Origin: Molossus alvarezi
Taxonomy: Eukaryota; Chordata; Mammalia; Chiroptera; Molossidae
DNA length: 64,000 nt
Assembly (NCBI GenBank): GCA_037176705.1
Contig: CM073898.1
Coordinates: 26,334,488-26,398,487, forward strand
Direction: 5' to 3'
The number at the start of each line of letters is the position of its first letter. Position 1 is the stretch's first letter. This document shows, one piece after another, positions 10,496 through 20,290 of this stretch. A program made the translations under genes and the position numbers. The notes beneath the pieces were generated by a model. It was not told the DNA's origin. It did no database searches and saw only the letters and a list, made by a program, of their open reading frames with translations.

Positions 10496-12028
10496 CATTT
10501 TCAGTCATGGCAACGATACAGATCTTCTCAGCTACACCAGAGGCATAATTGTTGCTGTATATTAATATGTGAGAAATGTGTTCTGGAGAGACAGTTTATT
10601 TTTAACATAACAACTTGGAGTTAAAGTAATTGGGAGTTCACATGGAAAATCTATTTATTTTATACCTCTAACAATGGGTTGGTTGTGAAGCATACATTTT
10701 TTTTTAAAGCTCTGTGCCTAATATTCCAATTCAATAAGATGTTGGTTTGAAATGAAACTATTTCAGCTAATAACTTTGCATTCTCTGGTGAGATTTATGT
10801 TGCAATTTAAGCAGCTGCCTGAAATGCAATAGAATATGAAATTATTTTAAAAGTGCGGATAGTGAAACTGGTATCAGACAAAAACCTCTTGGAAATGAAG
10901 TATTTTTGCTTTTTAATAAGGCATAAAAGAATTGAGCTCTAAGACGTTAGAAACTTAGTACATTCCAGCCATTATGATTAATGGGTAAATCATAGAGTAC
11001 TAAAAAGTATCTCATCAAACACCCTCATTTTCAAATGAGAAAATCTTGGATATTGATGTTGGAAAAATTGCTTATATTGAAGGCTAATTGTTTTTCTTAT
11101 TTTTGTCCTTTCCTTTTTTTCCCCTCCCTTTTCACTAATGTGCACTCTAGTTATATTTAGTGTTATGGAGTACATTCGACAGTGTGAAGCTGAACGGTGG
11201 TGTAACTCTGTAGCTGGCCATCCACTGGAGGGAGAGCTAGGTCCTCCCTGACCAGGTCTGGGAACAGATGAAGGCTCAGCGAACTATGTAGGGAGAGGAG
11301 AGGGGGCTTGGAGCTCACTTGACACAATGAAGGCTAAATAGGGGTTTGTTAGGTGGGAACGATGAGATCAGTGGGAGGGCTTACCTAGCAGAGAGAGCAG
11401 CACGTGCCAAGGTAAGGAACAGTGGGAAAAGTGTCCCATTGGGGGAAATATAAGTGATGGGAGGGAGGCACAGTGAGTACTTACTTTATGTGAAAATACT
11501 TTCTTCTGTAAAATATTAGCTTTAATGAGAAAAATAGTTCAGAATGCATCATGGTGCTTTAAACAAAATAAAATCCATAAGAAGAAAATTTGACTTCTAA
11601 GATTCTGGGATGCAGGTTGAGTGTAGTGATTTAGGTGATGACTTACAAAACTATTTTCAGTGTTTCTTAGACCCATTTCCCTAACTGTGGATGGAGGATT
11701 TGGTTATATAATAAAATAAAGAACAGAGAATCTTCCCAAATGTGGTTCAGAGAAAGCTGGGACCCCAGCAAATAGAGGAAAGGAGATGGTGGAACTGAGT
11801 GGAAGTAAAGATTCAGTCTAGGGCTTCAAGAAGAAAGGGCCAGACATCCAGTGAGTATCATGTTCCCAGGACAGTGACGATTTAAGGTGCATCTCATTCT
11901 AACCTCAGGGATATCAATGCATGAATGAGGCACTGCAGTAGTGCTTTTCGACTTTTCATCGTCTACTGATTGTATTATTGCACTGAACTCTTAATTGGCT
12001 TTTCATTTCCAGAGTCTTTCTCCTCCAG
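10496..12028. other. Unassigned non-coding DNA
   Basis: AT-rich left part and average composition on the right. No gene, conserved reading frame or identifiable repeat was found. Confidence 0.45.
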
Positions 12029-12184
12029 GCTAAGGTTCTCAAGCTTTAATGTGCTACAAGCTACCTGGGGATCTTGTCAATATGCGGATTCTGATTCCAT
12101 AGCTCTGGGGTGGGCCTGCATCTGGATTTCTGAGAAGCTGGTAATTGATGCCGATACTGCTGGTGTGGGAACCACACTCTGATT
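12029..12184 (+). mobile_element. MER5A-like hAT-Charlie DNA transposon
   Basis: The element runs from GGTTCTCAAGCTTTAATGTG through CTCTGGGGTGGGCCTG and GATACTGCTGGTG to GGAACCACACTCTGA. It is a non-autonomous relic about the length of the usual MER5A. It encodes nothing. Confidence 0.85.
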
Positions 12185-12498
12185 AGCAAAGTCTACATAA
12201 TATTCTTAGGTTAATCTTCTCACTACCAAAATTTCTATCATAACATTTCCCTGGTAAAACTTCTATGACCCTCAAATGCCAACCTGTGCTAATTTAAAGA
12301 AAATCTTGATCTTCTTTAATATGACTCCAAACCACCTTTCCATTTACGTTCCTCATAAATCTCTACTTATTGCTTTGGCTAACCTGGTAAAGTTTCCTGA
12401 TATTTCCTTTACCTGGAAACAAATTGGACTCCTTCCACAAATCACATCTTTCTTATGTCATTCTTTTGCATTCCTGACACTGTAAACTTCACAGTCTG
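12185..12498. repeat. Possible L2 fragment
   Basis: Phrases such as 'cctttacctggaaacaaatt' in a C/T-rich setting resemble a diverged L2 3' region. The call is weak. Nothing else is visible in this stretch. Confidence 0.3.
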
Positions 12499-12751
12499 CT
12501 TTTGCTTACAGTTTTTTTTACTTCAAATAATTTTTTATATTTTAATTATAGCTGATTAGACATTATACAAGTGATCTTACTGTAAACACTATATCCTCGT
12601 GACTATTCTGTAATTACCAATTTGTACTTCTTAATCCCTTCACCTTTTCCACCCAGCACCCCAGCACCCCTCTCATCTAGCAACCATCAAAATGCTCTCT
12701 TATCAGTAAGTCTGTTTCTGTTCTGCTTGTTCATATATTTTGTTTTTTTAG

Positions 12752-13004
12752 ATCTATTTTGTCTGGTGTAAGTATTGCTACCCCAGCTTTTGTGTGCTTG
12801 TTTGTTTCCATTTTCATGAAACATCTTTTTCCATTCCTTTACTTTCAGTCTATGTGTGTTTTTTGATCTGAAGTGAATCTCTTGTAGACAGCATATGTAA
12901 GGGTCTTGTTTTGTTATCCATTCAGCCTCCATATGTCTTTTGATTGGAGCATTTAATCCATTTGAATTTAAAGTAATTGTTGATAGATATGCATTTATTG
13001 TCAT
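12752..13004 (-). pseudogene. ORF2 endonuclease N-terminal stub of HAL1-1
   Basis: Opening at the ATG at 13004, the frame reads like the start of the L1 ORF2 endonuclease, with TLNSNGLNAP (asparagine of the active site) and CCLQEIH (catalytic glutamate region). It breaks off at about residue 75-80 where the sequence joins 3' UTR. The later catalytic GD-N, SDH and all reverse transcriptase motifs are missing, so no activity is possible. Confidence 0.75.
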
Positions 13005-13005
13005 T

Positions 13006-13209
13006 TTATTATTTATATTTTTAAATTGATGTTAGAGAGAGAGAGAAATATTGATGTGAAAGAGAAACATCAGTTGGTTGCCACCCGCACACTCCCCGAC
13101 TGGGGATCAAACCTGCAATCTAGGAATGTGCCCTGACTGGGGGTCGAACCTGCCACCTTCTCCAACCAACTGAGCCACACTGACCAGGACTTATTATTCA
13201 TATTTTTAA
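13006..13209 (-). repeat. Bat tRNA-SINE, subtype 2, inside HAL1-1
   Basis: SINE body 13025-13190 between TTATTATTTATATTTTTAA (13006-13024) and TTATTATTCATATTTTTAA (13191-13209), one mismatch. The type has a GTGGCTCAGTTGGTTGG-like head rather than the GGTTTGGCTCAGCGG head of the commoner copies. It inserted at the ORF1/ORF2 junction and is therefore younger than HAL1-1. Confidence 0.92.
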
Positions 13210-13239
13210 TCTTTTTATCCTCTTTTTAAAGAAGACGGT

Positions 13240-14140
13240 TTAACATTTCTTAAAATACTGGTTTGGTGGTGATGAACTCCTTTAGCTTTTTCTTGCCTGA
13301 GAAGCTCTTTATCTGTCCTTCAATTCTAAATGATAGCTTTGCTGGGGAGAGTAATCTCGGTTTTGGATTGTTGCTTTTCATCACTTTAAATATTTCTTGC
13401 CAATCCTTTCTGGCCTGCAAAGTTTTTGTTGAGAAATCAGCTGACAGTCTTATGGGAGCTCCCTTGTAGATAACTAACTGCTTTTCTGTGCTACTTTTAA
13501 GATTCATTTTTGTCTTTAATCTTTGGCATTTTAATATGACGTGTCTTAGGGTGGGCCTCTTTGGATTCATCTTGTTTGGGATTCCTGTGCTTCCTGAACT
13601 TGTATGTCTATTTCCTTTATCAGGTTAGGGAAGGTTTTGTCATTATTTTTTCACATAAGTTTTTAATTTCTTGCTCTCTTTGTTCCCCTTCTGGCACTTC
13701 ATGATGCAGATGTTGGTATGCTTGGAGTTGTCCCAGATGCTTCTTATATTGTCCTCCTTTTTTTTTTTTTTTAATTCTTTTTATTTTTGCTGTTCTGATT
13801 GGATATTTTCTGCTTCCTTATCTTCTAAATCTCTGATTTGATCCTCTGCTTCATCAACTGCACTGTTGATTCCCTGTAATGAATTCTTCATTTCAGTGAG
13901 TGTATTCTTCATTTCTAAATGGTTCTTTTTTATGTTTTCTATCTTTGTTTTTATGTTTCCTATCTCTTTGTTGAAATTCTATCTAAACTCACTTACTCTT
14001 CCTCTAAGATCACTGAGCATCCTTATAGCCAGTGTTTTGAGCTCCACATCTAGTAATTTTCTTGTCTCCATTTTGTTTAGTTATTTTTCTGGAGTTTTGT
14101 TCTGTTGTTTCATTTGGGACATGTTTCTTTGTTTTCTCAT
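13240..14140 (-). pseudogene. ORF1 remnant of HAL1-1
   Basis: A degenerate L1 ORF1. The C-terminal RNA-binding part is open at 13250-13570, with APIRLSADFSTKTLQARKDW and RLLSPAKLSFRIEGQIKSF. Upstream lies a decayed coiled-coil portion (LTEMKNSLQGI and similar). The likely start is the ATG at 14140. Stops and frame changes show it is inactive. Confidence 0.75.
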
Positions 14141-15444
14141 TTTGGCAGCCTCCCTGTGTTTGTTTCTATGTATTAGGTAGAGCTGCTACATCTCCTGGGC
14201 TTGGTAGAGTGACCTTATGTAGTATATGTCCTATAGGGTCCAATGGCACATCCTCCCTGATTACCCAAGCTGGGCACTCCAGGTATGTCCCCCATGTGGA
14301 CTGTGTACAACCTCCTGTTGTAGTTGAGCCTGATTACTGTTGGCACCTCAATGGGAAGGATTTATCTGCAGGCTGATTGGCTGTGAGGACTGGCTGTGAC
14401 CACTGGAGGATCAGCTGTTCAGAGGCTGACCATATAAAGCAAGACTTACTTCACTGGGGCTCTGATGCTTGCTGAATTCTGCCTTTAAGTGTATCCCTTG
14501 TGGAGGAGATTAGGTGGTGCTTTGACGTGGTCTGAAGCTATCCACCAGGTATGCTGGCTCTGGGGTCTCTCAGGAGGTGCAGGCCAAGGTAAGCCACCAC
14601 CTGGGCCACCTGGCATGAGCTACAAAATGATGTGCAGATGGCTGCTACTTGTTTTGGGCTTGGAGGTACCCAGGAGAGGCCAGGCTGCTGCCAATAGTGC
14701 TAGGCCTAAGGGTACACCAAGGCCAGATGCTACTTGTTTGAGAGATTTTAGGAAAGTCTGAAGCATGAGCTAAGATAGGCTGTTTATATGGAAAAACCTC
14801 TGGAAATGACTTGGGTTGGGCCCACAAGTTGGCTGGGGCAGGGTCTCAAGGAATCACCAAGGTGAGCAAACAGTGTTAGCCAGGATGATGGAGACTCAGA
14901 TATGGCACCTGCCTGCTGGCTCAGTGTGGGGAGGACCCAGAAAAGGAGTAAAGGTCTCTGCCAGCACTTCTGTCTGGGAGAAAGCTGCCCCTCTAGCTCA
15001 TGCCTCAATTCCAGACAACTCAGTTCCTCCCCATATGTCCCTGGTATCCCAGTGCTGGAATCTAGAGCAAGTGAGTCTGAGTAAGTCTGTGTGTGGGCCC
15101 TTTAAGAGGAATGCCTGGGACTCTGGAAACCCTCCATCTCACTCAGCCACAATCCAAGCAGGCTTTTACAGCCAGAAGTTATGGGGACTTTGCTTCCTGG
15201 CACTGGAACCCTGGGCTGGGGGCCTGTGTGGGACTGGGACCCCTTGCTCCTGAGGGGAACCTCTGCATCCAAGATATCCCTCCCAATTGTTATCCACCAC
15301 ATGTTGGTGAGGGACCAGCCTGCTGAATAGTTCTAAATGATGGTTGTTCTGTAGTTTTGTTGTAATAGTGATATGGTTGTGGGAGGGTTTAAATACCCCA
15401 TTCACCTACACTGCCATCTTGACCAGAACTCTTGCTTTTAGTTT

Positions 15445-15528
15445 ATATACTTTTCATCTTCACTTTTGGACTTTTAGGTCCTTGGTAGCTGAGTCTATGT
15501 CTTACTCACTTCTGAATCCCTGTAGCAT
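15445..15528. other. Short unassigned spacer
   Basis: Unique-looking sequence between HAL1-1 and the next SINE. Confidence 0.4.
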
Positions 15529-15777
15529 CTAATTGTGTGTTATTTTTTATTTTATTTTATTTTTTACTGTTTTTTCTTTATTGATTTTAGGGAGAGAGTG
15601 ATAGAAACATCAGTGAGAGAGAAAATTAGTTGACCACCTCCTGCATGCCCCCCACTGGGGATCAGGCCCATAACCTGGGCATGTGCCCTGACCAGGAATC
15701 AAACCGGCGACCTCTTGGTGCATGGGTCAACAATGCTCAACCACTGAGCTACACTGGCTGGGCTAATTGTGTGTTAT
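15529..15777 (-). repeat. Bat tRNA-SINE, subtype 2, with TSD
   Basis: SINE body 15544-15762 between perfect CTAATTGTGTGTTAT copies (15529-15543, 15763-15777). T-rich A-tail complement on the left, GAGAGAGTG stretch, CTCCTGCATGCCCCCCACTG middle, tRNA-like head at the right. Confidence 0.93.
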
Positions 15778-16225
15778 CTTGTGACATGTTTGTGGAATTG
15801 AATCTTTTTACAATCATCGTGCACATCAATTATGACACTTTGCTGTCAGAGGAAAATGCTACAGCAGTTAACATATTTATTTAGATTATTTACTTTATCG
15901 GTGTCCTGTTGTCTCTCCTTCATTTGTAGTCATCATTTACTAGTGTTTCAGTGTATATCTGTGAATTGACTCCCTTAAGTAACTAAACCAATGAATTTAA
16001 TTTAAGACCTTCTCTGGCATAGAGGTGTCAACTACCTTCTCTTAAATAGTAAAGTACAAGTGTTTTTATGATAGTTAATATTTTTTAACTTATTTTTTCA
16101 GTTACTATCTGTGTTGTGGATAATTGAAGTTGCCAGATTAAGCTGTTTTGTTTTTTTTTTTAACATTTCATGATAAATGCTTGTGCAAATGTATTGAATA
16201 ATGATCATGACATTTTTTACAGCCC
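15778..16225. other. Unassigned AT-rich DNA
   Basis: No gene or repeat recognised. It contains a T10 run near 16151. Confidence 0.4.
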
Positions 16226-16227
16226 AA

Positions 16228-16335
16228 TAGACTTTGATTAAATTCCACAAATGTTAATTGGATACCTACCACACACAAGCCACTGTGGGTGATAAAAAAA
16301 TGAATAACACACAGTCCCTGTCAAATGGGAACTTT
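16228..16335 (+). repeat. Possible L2-type 3'-end fragment
   Basis: The pattern 'ccacaaatgttaattggata' followed by 'cctaccacacacaagccact' and 'taacacacagtccctgtcaa' resembles the common 'feature-end' sequence of old L2-like repeats. The assignment is tentative. Confidence 0.4.
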
Positions 16336-16947
16336 TGTTCTGTGCATCTACTTGGAGAAGCTCCTATAACTCTTCCCTTTTATATTTCCTTCATGTAGGG
16401 GTGGAAAGTAGATACGAACAGATGGAACTTCTCTATTTACTCAGCTTACAGTCTTAATAATCACCAAATGTGATGATTCTGTTTTACATTATAAATTGTT
16501 TTACTGTATCCAAGTCTTATTAAACTATGATTGACTCATTTTACACAGGTGGTAGCATTGTAAAATAGGTCACTACATTAAAATGCAAATTTGGCTAAAA
16601 TTGTATTTATATGTGGCTTTTTTTTTTTAATGTTAAACAACACTTTTAAAGTCAGACAGTTAAAATGATTGAATTAAAAAACGTTTTCGTCTAAACCCAA
16701 GGCATGGGAACAGTGAGTCAAAATGAATGCTTTTATATGATCCTACTATTTGCAGCATGTGCAACAATGATAAACATTAATGATATATCTCAGATTTAAT
16801 GTGACCAAAAGTCACCTCTTGATTCCTGTATGTCCCAGCCTATTTCTCCAGTCATCTTCCCAATTTTAGGAAATACTATCTCCGGTTTTCTCTTTCTACT
16901 GGCCAGAAACACTAGTGTTTCTCTCAAATCTCATACCCAATCCAACT
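16336..16947. other. Unassigned AT-rich DNA
   Basis: No feature is recognised. Confidence 0.4.
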
Positions 16948-17050
16948 GTATAGTCGGCCCTCATTTATCGCGTTTAATCAGTTCCAGACTCTACTGCGAT
17001 AAACGAATTTCCGCCAAGTAGGATTCTTGATTTATATACAGTAATACTAT
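16948..17050 (+). mobile_element. Tigger/pogo-like DNA transposon end
   Basis: AGTCGGCCCTCATTTATCGC followed by CTGCGATAAACGAATTTCCG matches the terminal region of Tigger-type Tc1/mariner elements, and is preceded by TA. Only one end is visible, so the copy is truncated or too diverged beyond about 17050. Confidence 0.55.
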
Positions 17051-17241
17051 TGGCATCAACTTTAGAATATATTCAGAATTTGGTCAGTTTTTATTACCTG
17101 TACCCAAGATGGTGATCTTTATCTAAGTCATAATTATATCTCACTTATAAAACAAATAATTGCATGTTATAAAAAGTATGGATATATTTTAGTTTATTTG
17201 CTATTCTGTTTTTAGTAGGTTGTTTCTAATTTTTCAATATT

Positions 17242-17325
17242 AAAAATAAATTACATTGCCCTGGCTGGTGTGGCTCAATTGGTTGAGCATTGATTGTCCT
17301 GTGTACTCAAAAATAAATTACATTG
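17242..17325 (+). repeat. 51-bp tailless SINE fragment with perfect 17-bp TSD
   Basis: Between identical AAAAATAAATTACATTG copies (17242-17258, 17309-17325) lies only the head of a bat SINE: GCCCTGGCTGGTGTGGCTCA through CCTGTGTACTC. The 5' end is exact. The copy stops about 50 nt in, around the anticodon-loop region of the tRNA-like fold, with no A tail. This is the structure of a tailless retropseudogene. Confidence 0.9.
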
Positions 17326-17344
17326 AAACTAAGCCAATTATGAA

Positions 17345-17615
17345 AAAATAAATACTATATAATTCCACTTATATGAAGTACTTAGAGTAACTAAATTCAT
17401 AGGGACAGTAAGTAGAATGATGGTTGCTAGGGGACAGGGAAGGGGAAATGGGGAGTTGTTTAATTGGTACAGAGTTTCATTTTTGCAAGATGAGAAAAGT
17501 TTTGAAGACTGGATGGACAACAGTGTTGTGTACTTTATTACTCAACTGTATACCTAAGTAGCTAAGATAGTAAATTTTATATTATGCTTATTTTACCACA
17601 ATTAAAAAAGGATAA
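17345..17615 (+). repeat. L1 3' UTR with terminal A-rich end
   Basis: Sense L1 3' UTR landmarks: 'tataattccacttatatgaa', 'agaatgatggttgctagggg', 'tggtacagagtttcattttt', and the end 'ttatattatgcttattttac' before an A-rich tail. An old L1MA/MB-type copy on the plus strand. Confidence 0.75.
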
Positions 17616-17689
17616 AACATAAACAGCATTAGGATAAATTTCTAAAAGTCAGAAACTATAAGAGAAATGGTTTACAGGTTTAACCACAT

Positions 17690-17965
17690 AAAAATTGATA
17701 ACTTCCCTGTTAACTAGGGAAATATTATCATTTTACCCATTGTTTGGTAAAAGTTGGCAATACCTAATGTTGGCAGGAAAACAGGAAAATAGGCCCTTAA
17801 AAACCCTTTTGGTGGGAGAGGAACTTAAGACACTTTTGGTGGGCATTGAGTCCATTGATATAAAAATTTTAATGTGTATATTCTTTGACTCAGCAAATTC
17901 ACTTCTCCTCTATAGAAATATATGCTTACATATGCATGACACATAATATACTAAGACATTAACTG
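17690..17965 (+). repeat. Ancient L1 3' fragment, plus
   Basis: 'gtatattctttgactcagca' then 'aattcacttctcctctatag' is the sense orientation of old L1 3' sequence. Confidence 0.5.
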
Positions 17966-17984
17966 AAACTTTTCTTGTAAAAGT

Positions 17985-18345
17985 GAAAAATTGAAAATGC
18001 TGAAAAAATTTCTTGTACATCTTTGTGTGTACGTGCAAGTATTTTTCTGGAAAAGGCACCTGTGGGTTTCTGAGTCAAAGGGTCCATGCATTTAAAACAT
18101 GAGGAGGTACTGTCCAACTGCCCTCCAAAAGGGTTGTGCCTATTTATATTCATGCGAGAGTTTTTATAATTTTTCCCAGAATCGGGTATTATCAATGTTA
18201 TTGTTTTGCCAATTTTATAGATGAAAAATGATGTCTAATGGTTATTTAAAGTTGTATTTCCCTGACTACTAATGATTCTGAGATATTTTCATATGTATAT
18301 TCACCATTTGTATATTTTTTCTGTGAATTTTAATATACTTCAGTC
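17985..18345 (-). repeat. Ancient L1 3' fragment, minus
   Basis: Antisense L1 landmarks: 'tgagtcaaagggtccatgca', 'ccaactgccctccaaaaggg', 'agatgaaaaatgatgtctaa'. It lies head-to-head with the preceding plus-strand fragment. Confidence 0.6.
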
Positions 18346-19370
18346 ATTGTTACTATCTTTTTATTGTTTTATAGAAAAAATGTATAAATATAACCTGGAT
18401 TTTTATCCCTTGCTTATCTATCTCTCTATCCACCTATCATCTATCAGATTTGAATCTGTGACTTTAATCAGGTGTGTAAGAACTGCCACATTACCTTATA
18501 TTTTAAAAATGCAATGAAACACATCTCTCACAACACCTCGCCAGGAATGAGAAACTCCAGGTTAGTCATCATTGGGGTTCTTCTCTTAAACTTTCATGAA
18601 TGTGAGAAAGTTCTCTGATGCAGATGGTATGTTTGTCCAGCCCTTGGACTCTATAATCTACATGCATAACATTTGTATGTTCATTTTCAAGCCCTTACTC
18701 TTCTCTGCTGGACTTGGGTACAAGATTCTTTGCTGAGATTGGGAGCCTTTATTTCTATTTATTCCTTTTCTAATTTATTCTTTATTTTGTTTTCATTTAT
18801 TATTCATTTTTATCTTTACACCTCCAACTCATCTGGAATTTGTGTATACCTGTATGAATGTGTAAGGTTTGTAGTAAGAAAATAAGTTTTATATCCTTTT
18901 AGATATTCAGTTGTCTGACCCACATTTATTGAATAATCGATTCATTCTCTTCAGACATGAAATACAACCTGTTACAAATACTAGACCGATGAAAGGTAAA
19001 AATCAATTTCTGGTAGGAATAAAGACTAAAATCTTAGGCAAGTTGAAGTATGCTAGAAAAAGAAAAGAAGAGCTTACTGGACTTAAGAGATGTAAACAAA
19101 CTGAATTAGAATCCAAAGAAAAATACCATAAATAGAATTGAGTTGAAGTTGAAAAACTGGGGACAATATTTTCTATTTATCTGATCGTTGATTTCATTAA
19201 TGCATAAAAAGATTATTCCAATTAATTGAGCAAGGAAAACAATTTTTTAAAATAGGCATAGGGCTTGAAAGAAATAAAAATTCATATAAAGTAAAAAATA
19301 TATAAATAAATATTTGTCCACTAGAAATGATACAAATTCGTCTCTTTTTAAGCTCTGGAATATAGAGCTC
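18346..19370. other. Unassigned AT-rich DNA
   Basis: Contains a short degenerate TATC/CTAT stretch near 18413-18440. No gene or clear repeat. A 74-codon lysine-rich frame at 18911-19135 lacks any recognised motif. Confidence 0.4.
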
Positions 19371-19371
19371 T

Positions 19372-19548
19372 TTTTTAAAAAAATGATCTTTATTGTTGAT
19401 AGTATTACAAGTGTCCCCATTTTTTTCTCCCCATTGGCCCCCTCCACCCTGCTCCCACCCCCAACCCAGGCCTTCCCCACACTATTGTCTATATCCATTG
19501 GTTATGCATATATGCATGTAAATTCTTTGGTTAATCTCCCCCCACCCC
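19372..19548 (-). repeat. Bat L1 3' UTR fragment
   Basis: Same 3' UTR as the L1 at 45.4 kb: 'gatagtattacaagtgtccc', CCATTGGTTATGCATATATG, TTCTTTGGTTAATCTCC. Short, 5'-truncated copy. Confidence 0.75.
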
Positions 19549-19965
19549 AATTCTTTTCAATTAAAGTATAGTTGACACACAGTATTATATTAGTTTCAGG
19601 TATACAACATAGTGAGATTTCACATTTATATACCTTACGAAACGATCACCGCAAAAAATCCACTATCCATCTGTCACTATGCAAAGTTATTGTGATATTA
19701 TTGACTGTATTCCCCATGCTGTACTTCACATCCCTGGGACTTATTTATGTTATAAGTTTGTACCTCATAATCCCCTTCATCTTTTGCCCATTCCCCCACC
19801 TCCCAACCCTCTGGCAACTATCAGTTTTTCTGTATCTATGAGTCTGTTTGCTTTTTTGTTCATTTGTTTAGTTTTTTAGATTCCACACATAAGGGAAATG
19901 ATACAGTATTTGTCTTGACAATGTAGATAGACCTAGAGGGTATTATGCTAAGTGAGATATAAATT
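19549..19965 (-). repeat. L1 3' UTR fragment with a short inverted end
   Basis: 19549-19917 is antisense L1 3' UTR ('agtatagttgacacacagta', 'gtttcaggtatacaacatag', 'gcaaagttattgtgatatta', 'tctatgagtctgtttgc'). From about 19918 the text flips to sense L1 ('gtagatagacctagagggta' then 'ttatgctaagtgagat'). This is the signature of a 5' inversion during insertion. Confidence 0.65.
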
Positions 19966-20009
19966 CATCTTTTAGCAACAAGACACTAGTTTGGATTTAT
20001 CAAAATGGC

Positions 20010-20290
20010 AAGGTTTGAAAAAGTGATAAAACTCAAATTGCAGTGTGATACCATTGCTCAGAGGAATGTAAATTGGTACAATCTTTTAGAAAGTCAACTT
20101 GGCAATATACTTAAAAGTTCTTAAAATATGCATATTTTTTTTTACCTGGAAATGTTATTTTCAGAACATTTTCCTAAGAAAATAATCAGAAATGCACACA
20201 AAGATTTACACAGTGTTATATATGAGGAGGATCACCTAAGTGCTTGATAATTAGGGAGATTTAAAAAAATATACCTACACAGAGAATTCT
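20010..20290 (+). repeat. Ancient L1 3' fragment
   Basis: Sense landmarks: 'ggaatgtaaattggtacaat', 'gtcaacttggcaatatactt', 'aatgcacacaaagatttaca'. Diverged L1M-type. Confidence 0.6.

Larger units (their letters stand above)
12499..15444 (-). mobile_element. HAL1-1: complete half-L1 element with TSD
   Basis: The body is 12515-15428. Imperfect TSDs CTTTTGCTTACAGTTT (12499-12514) and CTCTTGCTTTTAGTTT (15429-15444) match at 13 of 16 bases. Read on the minus strand the order is: 5' end with a YY1-like CAAGATGGC (15413-15421), a 5' UTR of about 1.3 kb, ORF1 (about 14140-13240), the first 75-80 codons of ORF2 (from 13004), then directly L1 3' UTR (from about 12752) and the tail. ORF2 reverse transcriptase is absent, so it would have needed L1 machinery in trans. 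Without the SINE inserted at 13025 it is about 2.7 kb, the size class of half-L1 elements. Alternative: an ordinary L1 that suffered an internal deletion after insertion. Confidence 0.75.
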
